Under the pieces are notes generated by a model that saw nothing but the letters and a program-made list of their open reading frames with translations, searched no databases and was not told the DNA's origin. Source: Solibacillus sp. R5-41 (lineage in GTDB: Bacteria; Bacillota; Bacilli; Bacillales_A; Planococcaceae). Taken from it: a stretch of 64,000 nt of DNA. The stretch covers positions 488,001-552,000 of the forward strand of contig NZ_CP024123.1 of NCBI RefSeq assembly GCF_002736105.1, written 5' to 3'. The translations under genes and the position numbers were made by a program. Each line of letters opens with the position of its first letter. Within the stretch, counting starts at the first letter, position 1. Positions 51,343 to 60,252 of this stretch are shown piece by piece.

Positions 51343-52914
51343 AACGATTAGATTGCTTTTATCAATTTCTTCTTGTAATGCACGCAATCGTTTGTATTGT
51401 TGTTGGATTTCTTGCATATACGATTCAAAAAAGTCGAGTTTTCCCGCTTTTTTAGAAGCGGATTTCATTGCACGCCAAATGCGCACGGCTTGCTTGTAAT
51501 TTAGGCGCGACTTTTGCTGAATTTCACCCATCGCATAATAATGATAAAGCGGTAAAGTCGCAGCGGGATCATTCGCAACAACATCCTTTAGTCCACAGCT
51601 ATCCAAGTAAGGGATTGATGACGGATAAAGCTGATGTAGGGCAACCCAATCCTGATAGCGCTGCTGTGTAAGCAAGTAAGTAGAAAAGGCTTGAACCCCA
51701 TATTTACCGTACGCAGAAAATAAAGTGAATTCTTCCCGCTCATGTAAATGGATTTGTGAATATAATAAATCAAGCAATTTTGTAAATTGCTGACGACGCA
51801 TTGGCGTTAGACGTTGATGTATATACTCCTTTAAATAGGGAAGGGCAGCCTTTAGAATTAGCTCAGCCCCTTGCTGTCGCTCCTTCTTTAGCGCGAAATG
51901 AGCAATGGCAATAAAGGTTTCAAGATTTGCTGGATCAATTAATTGTACAGACTGCTGCAATTGAACATCGTCTGACTGTAAAATGTAAAAAGTACTTCTT
52001 AAAGCCATTAAGTCGATATCAGATGTCCCACTGGGCAAACTTTCTAGCAAATGCAATTCTTTTTGGATTTCCTTCTTCTCAGTAAATAAATTTTCCCATA
52101 GGCTTAAGTATAAAGCTAAACGACGATGTGGCGCACCTCTTTCCAAAAGAACGATGGCACGAATCTGATGTTGAATCGCATCAAAAAATGACTCGGTCGC
52201 AAACAATCGGCGAGCTGCTTGAATATCTGAAACGGCACTGTCAATAAGCCCGAATACCTTATCCAAATAGTAAAGGAAATAGTCAGATTGCATCGGCGAA
52301 TTCGTATGAATTAAATGCTCCCATAAGCGCTTAAGCATGGTCACCTCAATAAATAAATCAAATAGGGGCTGCCATTCCCGTTCAAATGGACGATGACGAC
52401 GTAACTTCATTCGTGCATTTTCAAAAAGTGAAGGAATTAAAATAGGATCAATGTGTCGCGAATGATCTAAAACGTGAAGCAGTACTTCATCTACCATACG
52501 CTGCCAGCTTTCTGGACTGCGCATAGTAGCTAATGTGTCGAGTTGAACATTCTTTTTAGCCCGCCATTGACCTGCCCAGTCTTGTACGGAAATAAAATAT
52601 TGCGAAAGAGCCAAAATAACGCCGAGCTGGTGACGACAACTAGCTTTTTGCGGACAGCTACACGTAAGCTGCTGACGCCGAAAATCGATCATGACCTCAG
52701 CTGGGCGCACATCCTGAACGACACTATACAGCGTTTCACTAAATGGAATAAAACGTTCAAATATAATCGCTTTATTGCGGACAGAAAAGACTGCCCGCCT
52801 TACAAGCTCCTCATCCTCATTCGACGAAGGATGCAAATGTTGTTCGTAAAATTGCAATGTTTCGGTTATATAATCCCTATGATCTCGGGCTACTTCAGCA
52901 ATGGATAAACCCAT
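51340..52914 (-). CDS. ywqB: SWIM zinc-finger protein YwqB
   Basis: A 524-residue protein with a SWIM zinc finger near residue 80 (LTCSCPQKASCRHQLGVIL: Cys-X-Cys, then Cys-X-His). The rest is helical, with repeat-like segments. SWIM proteins often pair with SNF2 ATPases and may guide them to DNA or protein targets; ywqA lies next in the same direction, as in B. subtilis. ATG 52914 is chosen for its AGGAGTGA site at 7 nt; TTG 52932 is inside that leader. The last codons overlap R12. Confidence 0.9.
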   Translation of the reverse strand: MGLSIAEVARDHRDYITETLQFYEQHLHPSSNEDEELVRRAVFSVRNKAIIFERFIPFSETLYSVVQDVRPAEVMIDFRRQQLTCSCPQKASCRHQLGVILALSQYFISVQDWAGQWRAKKNVQLDTLATMRSPESWQRMVDEVLLHVLDHSRHIDPILIPSLFENARMKLRRHRPFEREWQPLFDLFIEVTMLKRLWEHLIHTNSPMQSDYFLYYLDKVFGLIDSAVSDIQAARRLFATESFFDAIQHQIRAIVLLERGAPHRRLALYLSLWENLFTEKKEIQKELHLLESLPSGTSDIDLMALRSTFYILQSDDVQLQQSVQLIDPANLETFIAIAHFALKKERQQGAELILKAALPYLKEYIHQRLTPMRRQQFTKLLDLLYSQIHLHEREEFTLFSAYGKYGVQAFSTYLLTQQRYQDWVALHQLYPSSIPYLDSCGLKDVVANDPAATLPLYHYYAMGEIQQKSRLNYKQAVRIWRAMKSASKKAGKLDFFESYMQEIQQQYKRLRALQEEIDKSNLIV

Positions 52915-52926
52915 TTCATCACTCCT

Positions 52927-53117
52927 AATCAATTATGCCTCGGCATAATTGGGTCCAGATTTTTTCGAGCATGCTTGAAAAGCACCTCTAAAAAATCTGT
53001 GACATCTGCCGGGGGCTTTAACTTGATTCAGCCGGGGTTTGACCTCACTGAATTCAATGCATATTTGACATTTATCCCCCATTTATAGATGTGAGAGACT
53101 TCTGCTGAAGCAAGTTA
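52927..53117 (-). repeat. Intergenic structured repeat, copy R13
   Basis: A full copy on the minus strand: AACTTGCTTCAGCAG pairs with CTGAATCAAGTT, then AAAGCCCCCGGCAGATGTCACAG, CTTTTCAAGC-at-GCTCGAAAA, and ATTATGCC-ga-GGCATAAT. It ends 12 nt before the ywqB start, directly touching its ribosome-binding site. Confidence 0.9.
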
Positions 53118-53405
53118 AAAAAAATCACTTCTTCTATTATAATACGAAACGAAACGAAGCGTAAACGAAGACGTTGAGAAATGAACTTTCTTTAAAATTT
53201 GTGAAACCCGTGAAATACCCAAAATTGGAAGTTTGAAATATTTAAATTATGGGGAAACTATCATTAAGTAAAGAAAATGAATAAAAAAGCAAATAACAAC
53301 CTACAAAAATCAGGGCTTTTGTATTGGGAAACAACATATGTAAGGACATCATCTTCAAGTAGTCTAACCGGGATATGTCTTTCTAATCGTTAGGAGGGAT
53401 AGTTT
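53118..53405. other. Stretch between R13 and the IDEAL-domain gene
   Basis: AT-rich, no gene recognised. It must hold the plus-strand promoter for the IDEAL-domain gene, but no clear pair of boxes was found. A good TTAGGAGGG site closes it. Confidence 0.45.
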
Positions 53406-53885
53406 ATGATTCATGTTCAATTTATGAAGCCGTTTTATACGAAGGTAGCAGGTACAAAATTACGTTTAGTATTTGCCTATCAATACTTTTCGATTACAAA
53501 GGACGAAGAGATTTTTCACTTCATTCCCATTGAGGGGAAGGAAATGGTCGTTGATTTAAATACAATGCAAATCGAAAATTTATCGGATGTGTTTGTATTC
53601 CAGCGCGGCAATCGATTTATACGTCTTCCGTTATATCAGCTGCTGTTAGTATCTAATGTCCATGAGCATTTAATGCCGATCTTAGATAATGCTTCTGATT
53701 CAGTACAGCCTGCTACGACTATTGTAAAAGCCGAATTCAATGAAGAGGTAGAAAGCATTGTTCGAGCGCTTGAAGAGGAAAATTTAGCAAGATTGATTGA
53801 TGATGCGCTTGCAGTTCGGGATGAAGATTTATTTTATCACTTAATGATGGAGAAGCAAAAATTAGGTGAAGGCTTCGCATCGTGA
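53406..53885 (+). CDS. IDEAL-domain protein
   Basis: A 159-residue cytoplasmic protein. The C-terminal EENLARLIDDALAVRDEDLFYHL fits the IDEAL domain (PF08858), a short helical module found in several Bacillales proteins. The N-terminal 90 residues look like a beta-rich domain of unknown kind (FIPIEGKEMVVDLNTMQIEN). The domain is often linked to stability or protein interaction, without defined function. TTAGGAGGG precedes the ATG. It converges on csaB with a shared terminator. Confidence 0.8.
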   Translation: MIHVQFMKPFYTKVAGTKLRLVFAYQYFSITKDEEIFHFIPIEGKEMVVDLNTMQIENLSDVFVFQRGNRFIRLPLYQLLLVSNVHEHLMPILDNASDSVQPATTIVKAEFNEEVESIVRALEEENLARLIDDALAVRDEDLFYHLMMEKQKLGEGFAS

Positions 53886-53904
53886 ATACCACATATAATA
53901 AAAA

Positions 53905-53946
53905 ATAGTAGCCGAAAACAGCGAACTGTTTGGGCTACTATTTTTG
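53905..53946. terminator. Bidirectional terminator (IDEAL gene and csaB)
   Basis: AATAGTAGCC...GGCTACTATT with inner AAACAG/CTGTTT, A-run before and T-run after. Confidence 0.92.
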
Positions 53947-53967
53947 TGTCCTTCTATGGACCTTATA

Positions 53968-55044
53968 TTACTTAGAAAATGTTTCTAACGCTAATTTTGC
54001 AGTAGCATTGGCCTCTGCTTGGAGTGTTTGTACTTGCTCGCGTAATGCTTGTTCAAGTGCTGGGCGATTCGCGAGCATGTCAACCGCACGCTCGAATAGC
54101 TGCGTACCGTCCCAATCATCCTTTTCAACATGGCCGATAACCGGTTGTTTGGCAATTTCAGCAAACGCATCGATTTTCGGATCATAAGAAAGAGCGATAA
54201 AAGGTGTTGCTTGAATGGCTGAAAAAATTAACGAATGTAGGCGCATACCGATTAATAAATCAGATTGCCCGATAATGTGAATTTTTTCTTCAATGGAAAC
54301 ATTGCCAGGTGCGACAATGGATTTTTCCTGCATAAGCGCGGCAAGGGCATTGGATGATTTCTCATCATGCTCCCCATGCATCGGGATAAATACAATCGTT
54401 TTTCCGTCACGTGCAAGCAAATCTAAGCTATCAGCAATTTTTCGCTTGAACTGAACAGCAGATGGCCAATCACGTACACTTACCGTAATATAGCCATTGT
54501 CAAAAGTTTGTTGCGCCAGCCAGTCACTGCGAAACGCCTTTGCATCAAGTCCCATAACAGGGTCTGGTACAATCGACACCGAATTTTCTACACCAATATC
54601 TGCTAAAAGCTGTTTCGATGCTTCATCACGAACCGTAATTTGTTCTACTTTTTTAAATGTATTTTTTACAAGAAGCTGACTAATTTTTTGATTAATTGGA
54701 CCCATCCCTTGCGCATAAACGAATACCGGTTTTTTGTGGAATTTTGCAATGCGTATAATGCCACAGTAGTAGGGGATTGACTTCATCCCCGTTTGATCCT
54801 GCATTAAACTTCCACCACCGCTAATGAGTCCATCTGCTTGCTTGAGTACTTGAGAAATCTCTTTTAATTTCCAACGGTTGACTGTGTTGACTCCATATGT
54901 TTTGGCGGTGCTTACCGGGTTATTCGAAAGTACGGTAATGTCAACATCTGGTTGCCATTTGCGAAGGGCATGAACGATTGAAAATAAAATCGCCTCATCC
55001 CCGACATTATCAAAGCCGTAGTAACCAGAAAGTACAATATGCAC
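53968..55044 (-). CDS. csaB: Polysaccharide pyruvyl transferase CsaB
   Basis: A 358-residue CsaB-type enzyme that adds ketal pyruvate to the secondary cell-wall polymer, the ligand that SLH domains of S-layer proteins bind. It begins MHIVLSGYYGFDNVGDEAIL, with LISGGGSLMQD, FVYAQGMGPIN and LIGMRLHSLIFSA, all family motifs. GTG 55044 has GAGGTGG 5 nt upstream. Last gene of the minus-strand operon with tagA and the flippase/DUF5693 gene, and divergent from the SLH S-layer gene, which is a coherent functional link. Confidence 0.94.
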   Translation of the reverse strand: MHIVLSGYYGFDNVGDEAILFSIVHALRKWQPDVDITVLSNNPVSTAKTYGVNTVNRWKLKEISQVLKQADGLISGGGSLMQDQTGMKSIPYYCGIIRIAKFHKKPVFVYAQGMGPINQKISQLLVKNTFKKVEQITVRDEASKQLLADIGVENSVSIVPDPVMGLDAKAFRSDWLAQQTFDNGYITVSVRDWPSAVQFKRKIADSLDLLARDGKTIVFIPMHGEHDEKSSNALAALMQEKSIVAPGNVSIEEKIHIIGQSDLLIGMRLHSLIFSAIQATPFIALSYDPKIDAFAEIAKQPVIGHVEKDDWDGTQLFERAVDMLANRPALEQALREQVQTLQAEANATAKLALETFSK

Positions 55045-58000
55045 TATGACCACCTCGCTATCGCTTTTTTAGCTGCCTTAAGAAGCAACTTAAAGATGAA
55101 GATGAATACAAATCCAATGATTAAACCTAAAACGACACTATATATCGTACGTAATACCGAAACCCCAAGTGGAATGTGTAAATGCGTAAACGTATTCATG
55201 ATCGAAAGGAAACCAATAACACCCGGCACAAGTAAGATGCTACCCCATTTACGATTGACACTCATCGCATAAAGTGCGACAACAAACATCGGGAAGCCAA
55301 TTAAAAATTCCTTCGTTCTTGGTCGAATGTATAAGACATCCTCCAACCATTGACGCATTACTAATTCCAAATTGCTGACAGAGCCTGCGTTTCCTGTACG
55401 GCTAATGTAGAATAAACCAATCGCAGCAACAACAACGAATAGCAGTAAATGCCAGTAACGAACTTCTTTATTGACTACCTTCACTGAAGTAAGGAGGGCA
55501 TTTTTATAGCCATTTTCAAAAATATTATACATCGACATTAAAACGAATAAGCTTACACCCGCAATCGGGATAATGTAAACAAGTTTTACTCCACGGAATT
55601 GCTCGAATCCTGTCAGGAAGCCATTGCCATTTAATAATCCGACAACGATGGCAATACCAACAGCGCTAATCGCGACGGCTTTCAAATATTGAACGGTAAT
55701 TTTGCCGAAATTGCTCGAGCCTTTCGCTGTATGAACGACCGCATATATTGGTGTTAATACCGCAATAATTAAAGCAAACGATTGAATGAATAGCAGGCGA
55801 TCCAGTAAGAAGTAAGCGACTGCAAGAAACAGCATGACAGTCGTTGCTAAAATTTGTAGTGGATTGCATTTTAACAGTCCGAACATAATATACGTAAAAA
55901 TTGTCCCTGCAAGTAAAATCATCGCGGTTGCCCAAGATGGTACGTCGATTTTATCAAATGTAGCAGGTGCACCAAGCTGGTAAGAAGCAGGCATACGTTT
56001 TTGTACGTCCGTTAAATAATCAACCGCAAGCTCTAGGTTTTCTGTTGGATTTTCCGTTGTTTTAATATGATAGAAAATCGATTTAATATTACGCTCTTTA
56101 ACTGCGCGAACCGTACGATCAACCATTTTTTGCAAAGTTAATGTCGTTTCACGGTTAATATCAATGCTGTGTAGGCGAATCGAGTCGTAATTTGTGTTAC
56201 GTGCAATCGTTTGCTCACCAATCATTGTATTGCCCTCAATCGTATAGAAGGAATAATCCGCTTCTTTTAATTGATTGACCATTTTACTTTGTGATTCTTG
56301 TCCAAAACCAATTGCTTCAGTACCAGCACCTAGTAGTCCAGATGTATTATCTGATTTCATCTCAACTAATTGCTGAACGATTTTGTTATTTACCGTTTCA
56401 CTTTGAGCGTTTGTCACGCGGAATACATGAAGTAAATTCTGTGCTTGAATCGCTTCAAGTGCGACCTCATCATAGCCAATCGGTGTATCAATATCATAAT
56501 CTTCATTTGAACGAGCAAGGAAATAGAACGGCTCATCGCCAATCATCACGTTCTCTACCTCGATGTTGTCCGTAATTAACTTCTCATAATAAGGATCTTC
56601 AGGAACGGAAATATAATAACCTGGCTCCGTTACATCGATCGCATCACGATAAGGCGTAAAGCGCAGTTGGGCCGCTAAATTATTTTCTTTAAATATCGTA
56701 ATAATATTTTGGTTTTCTAAATCTTTCAGTGTAATAGGACTCAAACTAACCGTTGTTAATCCAGCCTCTTTTAATGTGGCAAGTATTTCATCAACGGATA
56801 AGTCACTTTCAGCGGATGTCGTTAAAATTTCCTCATAAGGAATAATAATTTCATAGTGATTATTACTTTTTTCTGCTTTCCAACGATTGATCAACCCTGT
56901 GGATGAAGCAAGTAGCAATAGGACAATCATCGCCCAAAGCCATGTGCGTTTTAGTTTCATCGTCTTCCTCTTTCTTTCTCGTATTTTAAGTTTTTTCCCG
57001 AGCACAGGAATTTTACGTAAATCTTCTGGATGAATCGCTCCCATTAGCCATAGCAGTCCGAAGTACACGACACCGCCAATAGCCATTGCGACAAAGACAT
57101 AGCCGAGTGCTAAAAGTCGTCCCCAGTTTGCTACATCAAAGAGCAGCGTAGGAAGTCCAACAACAGTCCCCATTATAATAGAAGAAAGTATTATCTTTAA
57201 CGTGTTCATATTGAAGGCAGTAAAACGTATTGCACGTAGAATGAACAGTGTATTGACGATAAATACGACAAGGTAAACGACTAATGTTGACCAAGCGGCA
57301 CCATCTAAGCCGTAAAGCTGGATGAAGAAAATATTTAACACGATTTTTAGCAAGACACCCCCAACAATAATAAATGCGCCTAAACGTGCTAAATTCATCC
57401 CTTGTAGCACACCCGTACTCACTAACGTCAGTGAAGTAAATACCGCACTCGCATTAATAATCGCAAGCATCGAGCTACCTTCTAAGTTAGTATAAAGGGC
57501 TAAATTTAATGGTAATGTGAGTGCAAGTAAGCCCATCGCAGCGGGCCATGTAATCAGATGCGTCATGCGGTACGTCTGTTCAATGACAGCGCGTGTACCA
57601 AGCAAATCTTTTTGCGCGAGCTTTGTCGTAATAAATGGAACAAGCGGCAAAATAATTGAAGACGCAAACACTGTCGTAATTTGAACTAACGTCACACCAC
57701 GTCCGTATAGCCCGTATAAATAATTGATGTCCTGCGATTCAGTAATTCCAACATTTCGTAACCCGTAAGTAACAGTAAAGGAATCGACAAAATTAAACAG
57801 CGCCATCGTAATCGAACCAATCGCAATCGGAATCGAAATTTTTAAAATCGTGCCACTCCATTTTGAGAAATCGTTCGCACTATATTTTTCAGTTGATACA
57901 ATTTTTAATGGAGAGCGGCGATATTTGATACGTAAGTAAATGAGAGAAATCAGTGCCCCGATTACCGAGCCAATCATGACCCCACCGGCAATCACTTCCG

Positions 58001-58541
58001 TTGAATACTCCATTTTCACAAGTACATAGGCCGCGACAATAATGAGTACGGCACGAACTAACTGCTCGACTACTTGGGAAATAGCGGTAGGGCGCATATC
58101 CCCATAGCCTTGGAAAAATCCACGATAAACAGCCATATAAGGAGCCACTAATAAAGTGAGCGCCACAATAATTAACGCAAAGCGCGTCGATGGACCACCG
58201 AGTGCCTGCGCAAGGAAGTCAGAGAAGCTAAAAATAAACGTGAAGCTAAAAAGCCCAAAGCAAATGGCTAATATACTTGCCGTAATATATATTTTCTTCA
58301 CTTGCTGAGGTGTATTGCGCGCATTCGCCTCTGCAATAAGCTTGGAAATCGCCAGTGGAATCCCGGCTACTGATAAATAGAGCGCTACCATATAAACAGG
58401 ATACACAAGGCTGAATATACCAAGCACCTCATCACCCGCAATATTTTGCAGGGGCACACGGAATATACTGCCTAATATTTTAGAAAGAAGCGTAGCAATG
58501 GTCAAAATGACGGTACTTTTAACTAACGTAGACTGACTCAT
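55044..58541 (-). CDS. Polysaccharide flippase fused to a DUF5693 domain
   Basis: A continuous 1165-residue frame with two parts. Residues 1-527 are a MOP-superfamily lipid-linked oligosaccharide flippase (MSQSTLVKSTVILTIATLLSKILGS, about 14 membrane helices, SpoVB/MurJ-like). Residues 528-1165 match the DUF5693 type: one N-terminal helix, an extracellular part (YEIIIPYEEILTTSAESDLS) and a C-terminal bundle of about ten helices. At the junction an in-frame ATG (56960) follows AGAGGAAG, so the second half may also be made alone. The role is probably export of the wall polymer that csaB and tagA build, by context. Ends overlap csaB. Confidence 0.85.
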   Translation of the reverse strand: MSQSTLVKSTVILTIATLLSKILGSIFRVPLQNIAGDEVLGIFSLVYPVYMVALYLSVAGIPLAISKLIAEANARNTPQQVKKIYITASILAICFGLFSFTFIFSFSDFLAQALGGPSTRFALIIVALTLLVAPYMAVYRGFFQGYGDMRPTAISQVVEQLVRAVLIIVAAYVLVKMEYSTEVIAGGVMIGSVIGALISLIYLRIKYRRSPLKIVSTEKYSANDFSKWSGTILKISIPIAIGSITMALFNFVDSFTVTYGLRNVGITESQDINYLYGLYGRGVTLVQITTVFASSIILPLVPFITTKLAQKDLLGTRAVIEQTYRMTHLITWPAAMGLLALTLPLNLALYTNLEGSSMLAIINASAVFTSLTLVSTGVLQGMNLARLGAFIIVGGVLLKIVLNIFFIQLYGLDGAAWSTLVVYLVVFIVNTLFILRAIRFTAFNMNTLKIILSSIIMGTVVGLPTLLFDVANWGRLLALGYVFVAMAIGGVVYFGLLWLMGAIHPEDLRKIPVLGKKLKIRERKRKTMKLKRTWLWAMIVLLLLASSTGLINRWKAEKSNNHYEIIIPYEEILTTSAESDLSVDEILATLKEAGLTTVSLSPITLKDLENQNIITIFKENNLAAQLRFTPYRDAIDVTEPGYYISVPEDPYYEKLITDNIEVENVMIGDEPFYFLARSNEDYDIDTPIGYDEVALEAIQAQNLLHVFRVTNAQSETVNNKIVQQLVEMKSDNTSGLLGAGTEAIGFGQESQSKMVNQLKEADYSFYTIEGNTMIGEQTIARNTNYDSIRLHSIDINRETTLTLQKMVDRTVRAVKERNIKSIFYHIKTTENPTENLELAVDYLTDVQKRMPASYQLGAPATFDKIDVPSWATAMILLAGTIFTYIMFGLLKCNPLQILATTVMLFLAVAYFLLDRLLFIQSFALIIAVLTPIYAVVHTAKGSSNFGKITVQYLKAVAISAVGIAIVVGLLNGNGFLTGFEQFRGVKLVYIIPIAGVSLFVLMSMYNIFENGYKNALLTSVKVVNKEVRYWHLLLFVVVAAIGLFYISRTGNAGSVSNLELVMRQWLEDVLYIRPRTKEFLIGFPMFVVALYAMSVNRKWGSILLVPGVIGFLSIMNTFTHLHIPLGVSVLRTIYSVVLGLIIGFVFIFIFKLLLKAAKKAIARWS

Positions 58542-58546
58542 CGTAT

Positions 58547-59278
58547 TTATACCCGACCTTTACGCTTCATTGAAAAGACTTTCAATGCGAATTGTGGCAG
58601 TACGAGCATTCGTTTCCAACGGCTCGGCTGTTTCAGTAATCGATAAAGCCATTCTAAATTCAGCTTTTGCCAAATAACGGGTGCACGCTTGACCGTTCCA
58701 GCGATGACGTCAAATGATCCGCCAATGCCGATGAATACACCGTGGGAGAATTTCCCGATGTTTTCAGAAATCCACTGCTCCTGGCGCGGTACACCGAGCG
58801 CGACAAAAATTAAATCCGGTTGAAGCGCGGCGGCCTCATCAGCAATCGTATTGTTCTCCCAATCAAAGAAGCCATCATGATGCCCGACAATTTCCACATT
58901 CGGATACTGTGCTTCAATATTTGCTACCGTTTTTTCGAGCGTTTCTTTTTGTGCACCTAATAAGTACACTTTAAATCGCTTTTCTTGACCAATATTCAAA
59001 AGCCCTAACATTGTGTCATACCCTGTGACACGTCCTGGCAGATCCTCACCTAAAATTTTCGCGGCTTTGACGACACCGATTCCATCTGCACAAATATACG
59101 TCGCTTGATCGATATAGTTTTTTAATTTCGGATCTTCATTTGCACGCATGACAATTTCAGGGTTTGCGGTAATAACGAATGTTTTTTCTTTTTGTTCAAT
59201 ACGACCTGCTAATAGCTTAATAAAGTTTTGCTGATCTATATGTAAGAAGGGAACTCCCATAATCTTTACATGTTTCAT
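58547..59278 (-). CDS. tagA: TagA/WecG-family glycosyltransferase
   Basis: A 243-residue GT26 enzyme adding ManNAc (or a related sugar) to undecaprenyl-PP-GlcNAc, making the linkage unit of wall teichoic acid or secondary wall polymer. Motifs: TFVITANPEIVMRANEDPKL (with the conserved Thr), YICADGIGVVKAAKILG with the likely catalytic Asp, and FVALGVPRQEQWI. ATG 59278 is chosen by family start; AAAGG is 14 nt upstream, a long spacing, and TTG 59311 lies in the repeat. First gene of the operon; mnaA could provide UDP-ManNAc. Confidence 0.93.
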   Translation of the reverse strand: MKHVKIMGVPFLHIDQQNFIKLLAGRIEQKEKTFVITANPEIVMRANEDPKLKNYIDQATYICADGIGVVKAAKILGEDLPGRVTGYDTMLGLLNIGQEKRFKVYLLGAQKETLEKTVANIEAQYPNVEIVGHHDGFFDWENNTIADEAAALQPDLIFVALGVPRQEQWISENIGKFSHGVFIGIGGSFDVIAGTVKRAPVIWQKLNLEWLYRLLKQPSRWKRMLVLPQFALKVFSMKRKGRV

Positions 59279-59307
59279 AATTGTTATGACAACCTTTCTA
59301 TTTAATA

Positions 59308-59423
59308 TCAATTACGCCTCGGAGTAATAGCGTCGAGATTTTTTCGAGCATGCTCGAAAAGCCCCTCTTAAAAATCTGTGACATCCGCCAGAGGCATGAA
59401 CTTGTTTCATCTGAAGCAAGTTC
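59308..59423 (-). repeat. Intergenic structured repeat, copy R14
   Basis: Minus-strand copy: AACTTGCTTCAGATGAAAC...AAGTTCATG (short 5' domain), GCCTCTGGCGGATGTCACAG, CTTTTCGAGC-at-GCTCGAAAA inside CAGATTTTT/AAAAATCT, then ATTACTCC-ga-GGCGTAAT. It ends 29 nt before tagA. Confidence 0.9.
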
Positions 59424-60252
59424 AGTGCGTTTTACTGCCATTTATCATACCACAAAAGTATTCTTGAAAGTTAATTTCAATTGGAATCTACAGGCATATA
59501 GTAAACGTTTTGACGTATGGATGAGGAAAAAGTTCGTTTGTATTTATGGAAAAGGGGGGAAAGTGTATTTTTTATCAAAAGGGGATTAAAAGCAACTGCG
59601 AACAATACGAATGGTATGTTTATACATAAAAGGATAATGAAAGATATTAATTCATGACAAAAAAAGCACCATTTATTTTTAAAATAACCGGTTTTTTCAA
59701 TTGTCACAATTTAGACAAGATTTAGATGTCGGGCGCGTATATAAAAAAAACATATCCCGACGATAAAGCCTATTAATAGGTAGATGCTCTTTCAAGCGTG
59801 CTTTTTAATCAAAATAATACGAAGAGGTAACTTACTAGGAAAAGTAATTATAGGCACATCATTGTCTTTTGAGGTGTCAGTTGGATTAATTGGTTATTTT
59901 ATATGCATATTGCTAAATATTTCAACATAGGATAAGATTGTTATGCATTAAACTTATTGGGAATAATGTAAAAGAAAAGGGTTGTATGCCAACCTTTTCT
60001 AAAAGAGGATAAAAAGATAAGGAGACTTAAAATATCTCAAATATCTCAAATATATCCTTGTTTTCCAAAATGGTAGATGGTATATTATAGAAGTAAATAA
60101 ATGTACTAATCTGAAACCTTAGTAGTCAGTTTAAGTGCATTTAGTAAAAAACCTTTGTTTACTATGTTTATAGTAGCGAAAGCGATATTTTCGAATATTG
60201 TGTGGAGCTAGTATTAAGCTAGATGAAAGGTAATTTAGGAGGAAAAAATTAA
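59424..60252. other. Long non-coding stretch upstream of the S-layer gene
   Basis: About 830 bp without a convincing gene. It holds a hairpin GTCGGG/CCCGAC (59728-59761) followed by the palindrome CCTATTAATAGG (59769-59780), a bulged stem AGAAAAGGGTTG/CAACCTTTTCT (59973-60000), a tandem ATATCTCAA repeat near 60031-60050, and the S-layer promoter. A short frame near 59350 is judged non-coding. Confidence 0.6.
60058..60086 (+). promoter_or_regulatory. Candidate S-layer gene promoter
   Basis: TTGTTT (60058-60063), 17-nt spacer, TATATT (60081-60086), giving a leader of about 160 nt. Long leaders are usual for S-layer mRNAs. Confidence 0.6.

Noticed and set aside
59350-59589. A 79-codon frame inside R14 and downstream
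   Set aside because: It starts within a repeat copy, has no ribosome-binding site and no recognisable protein character.
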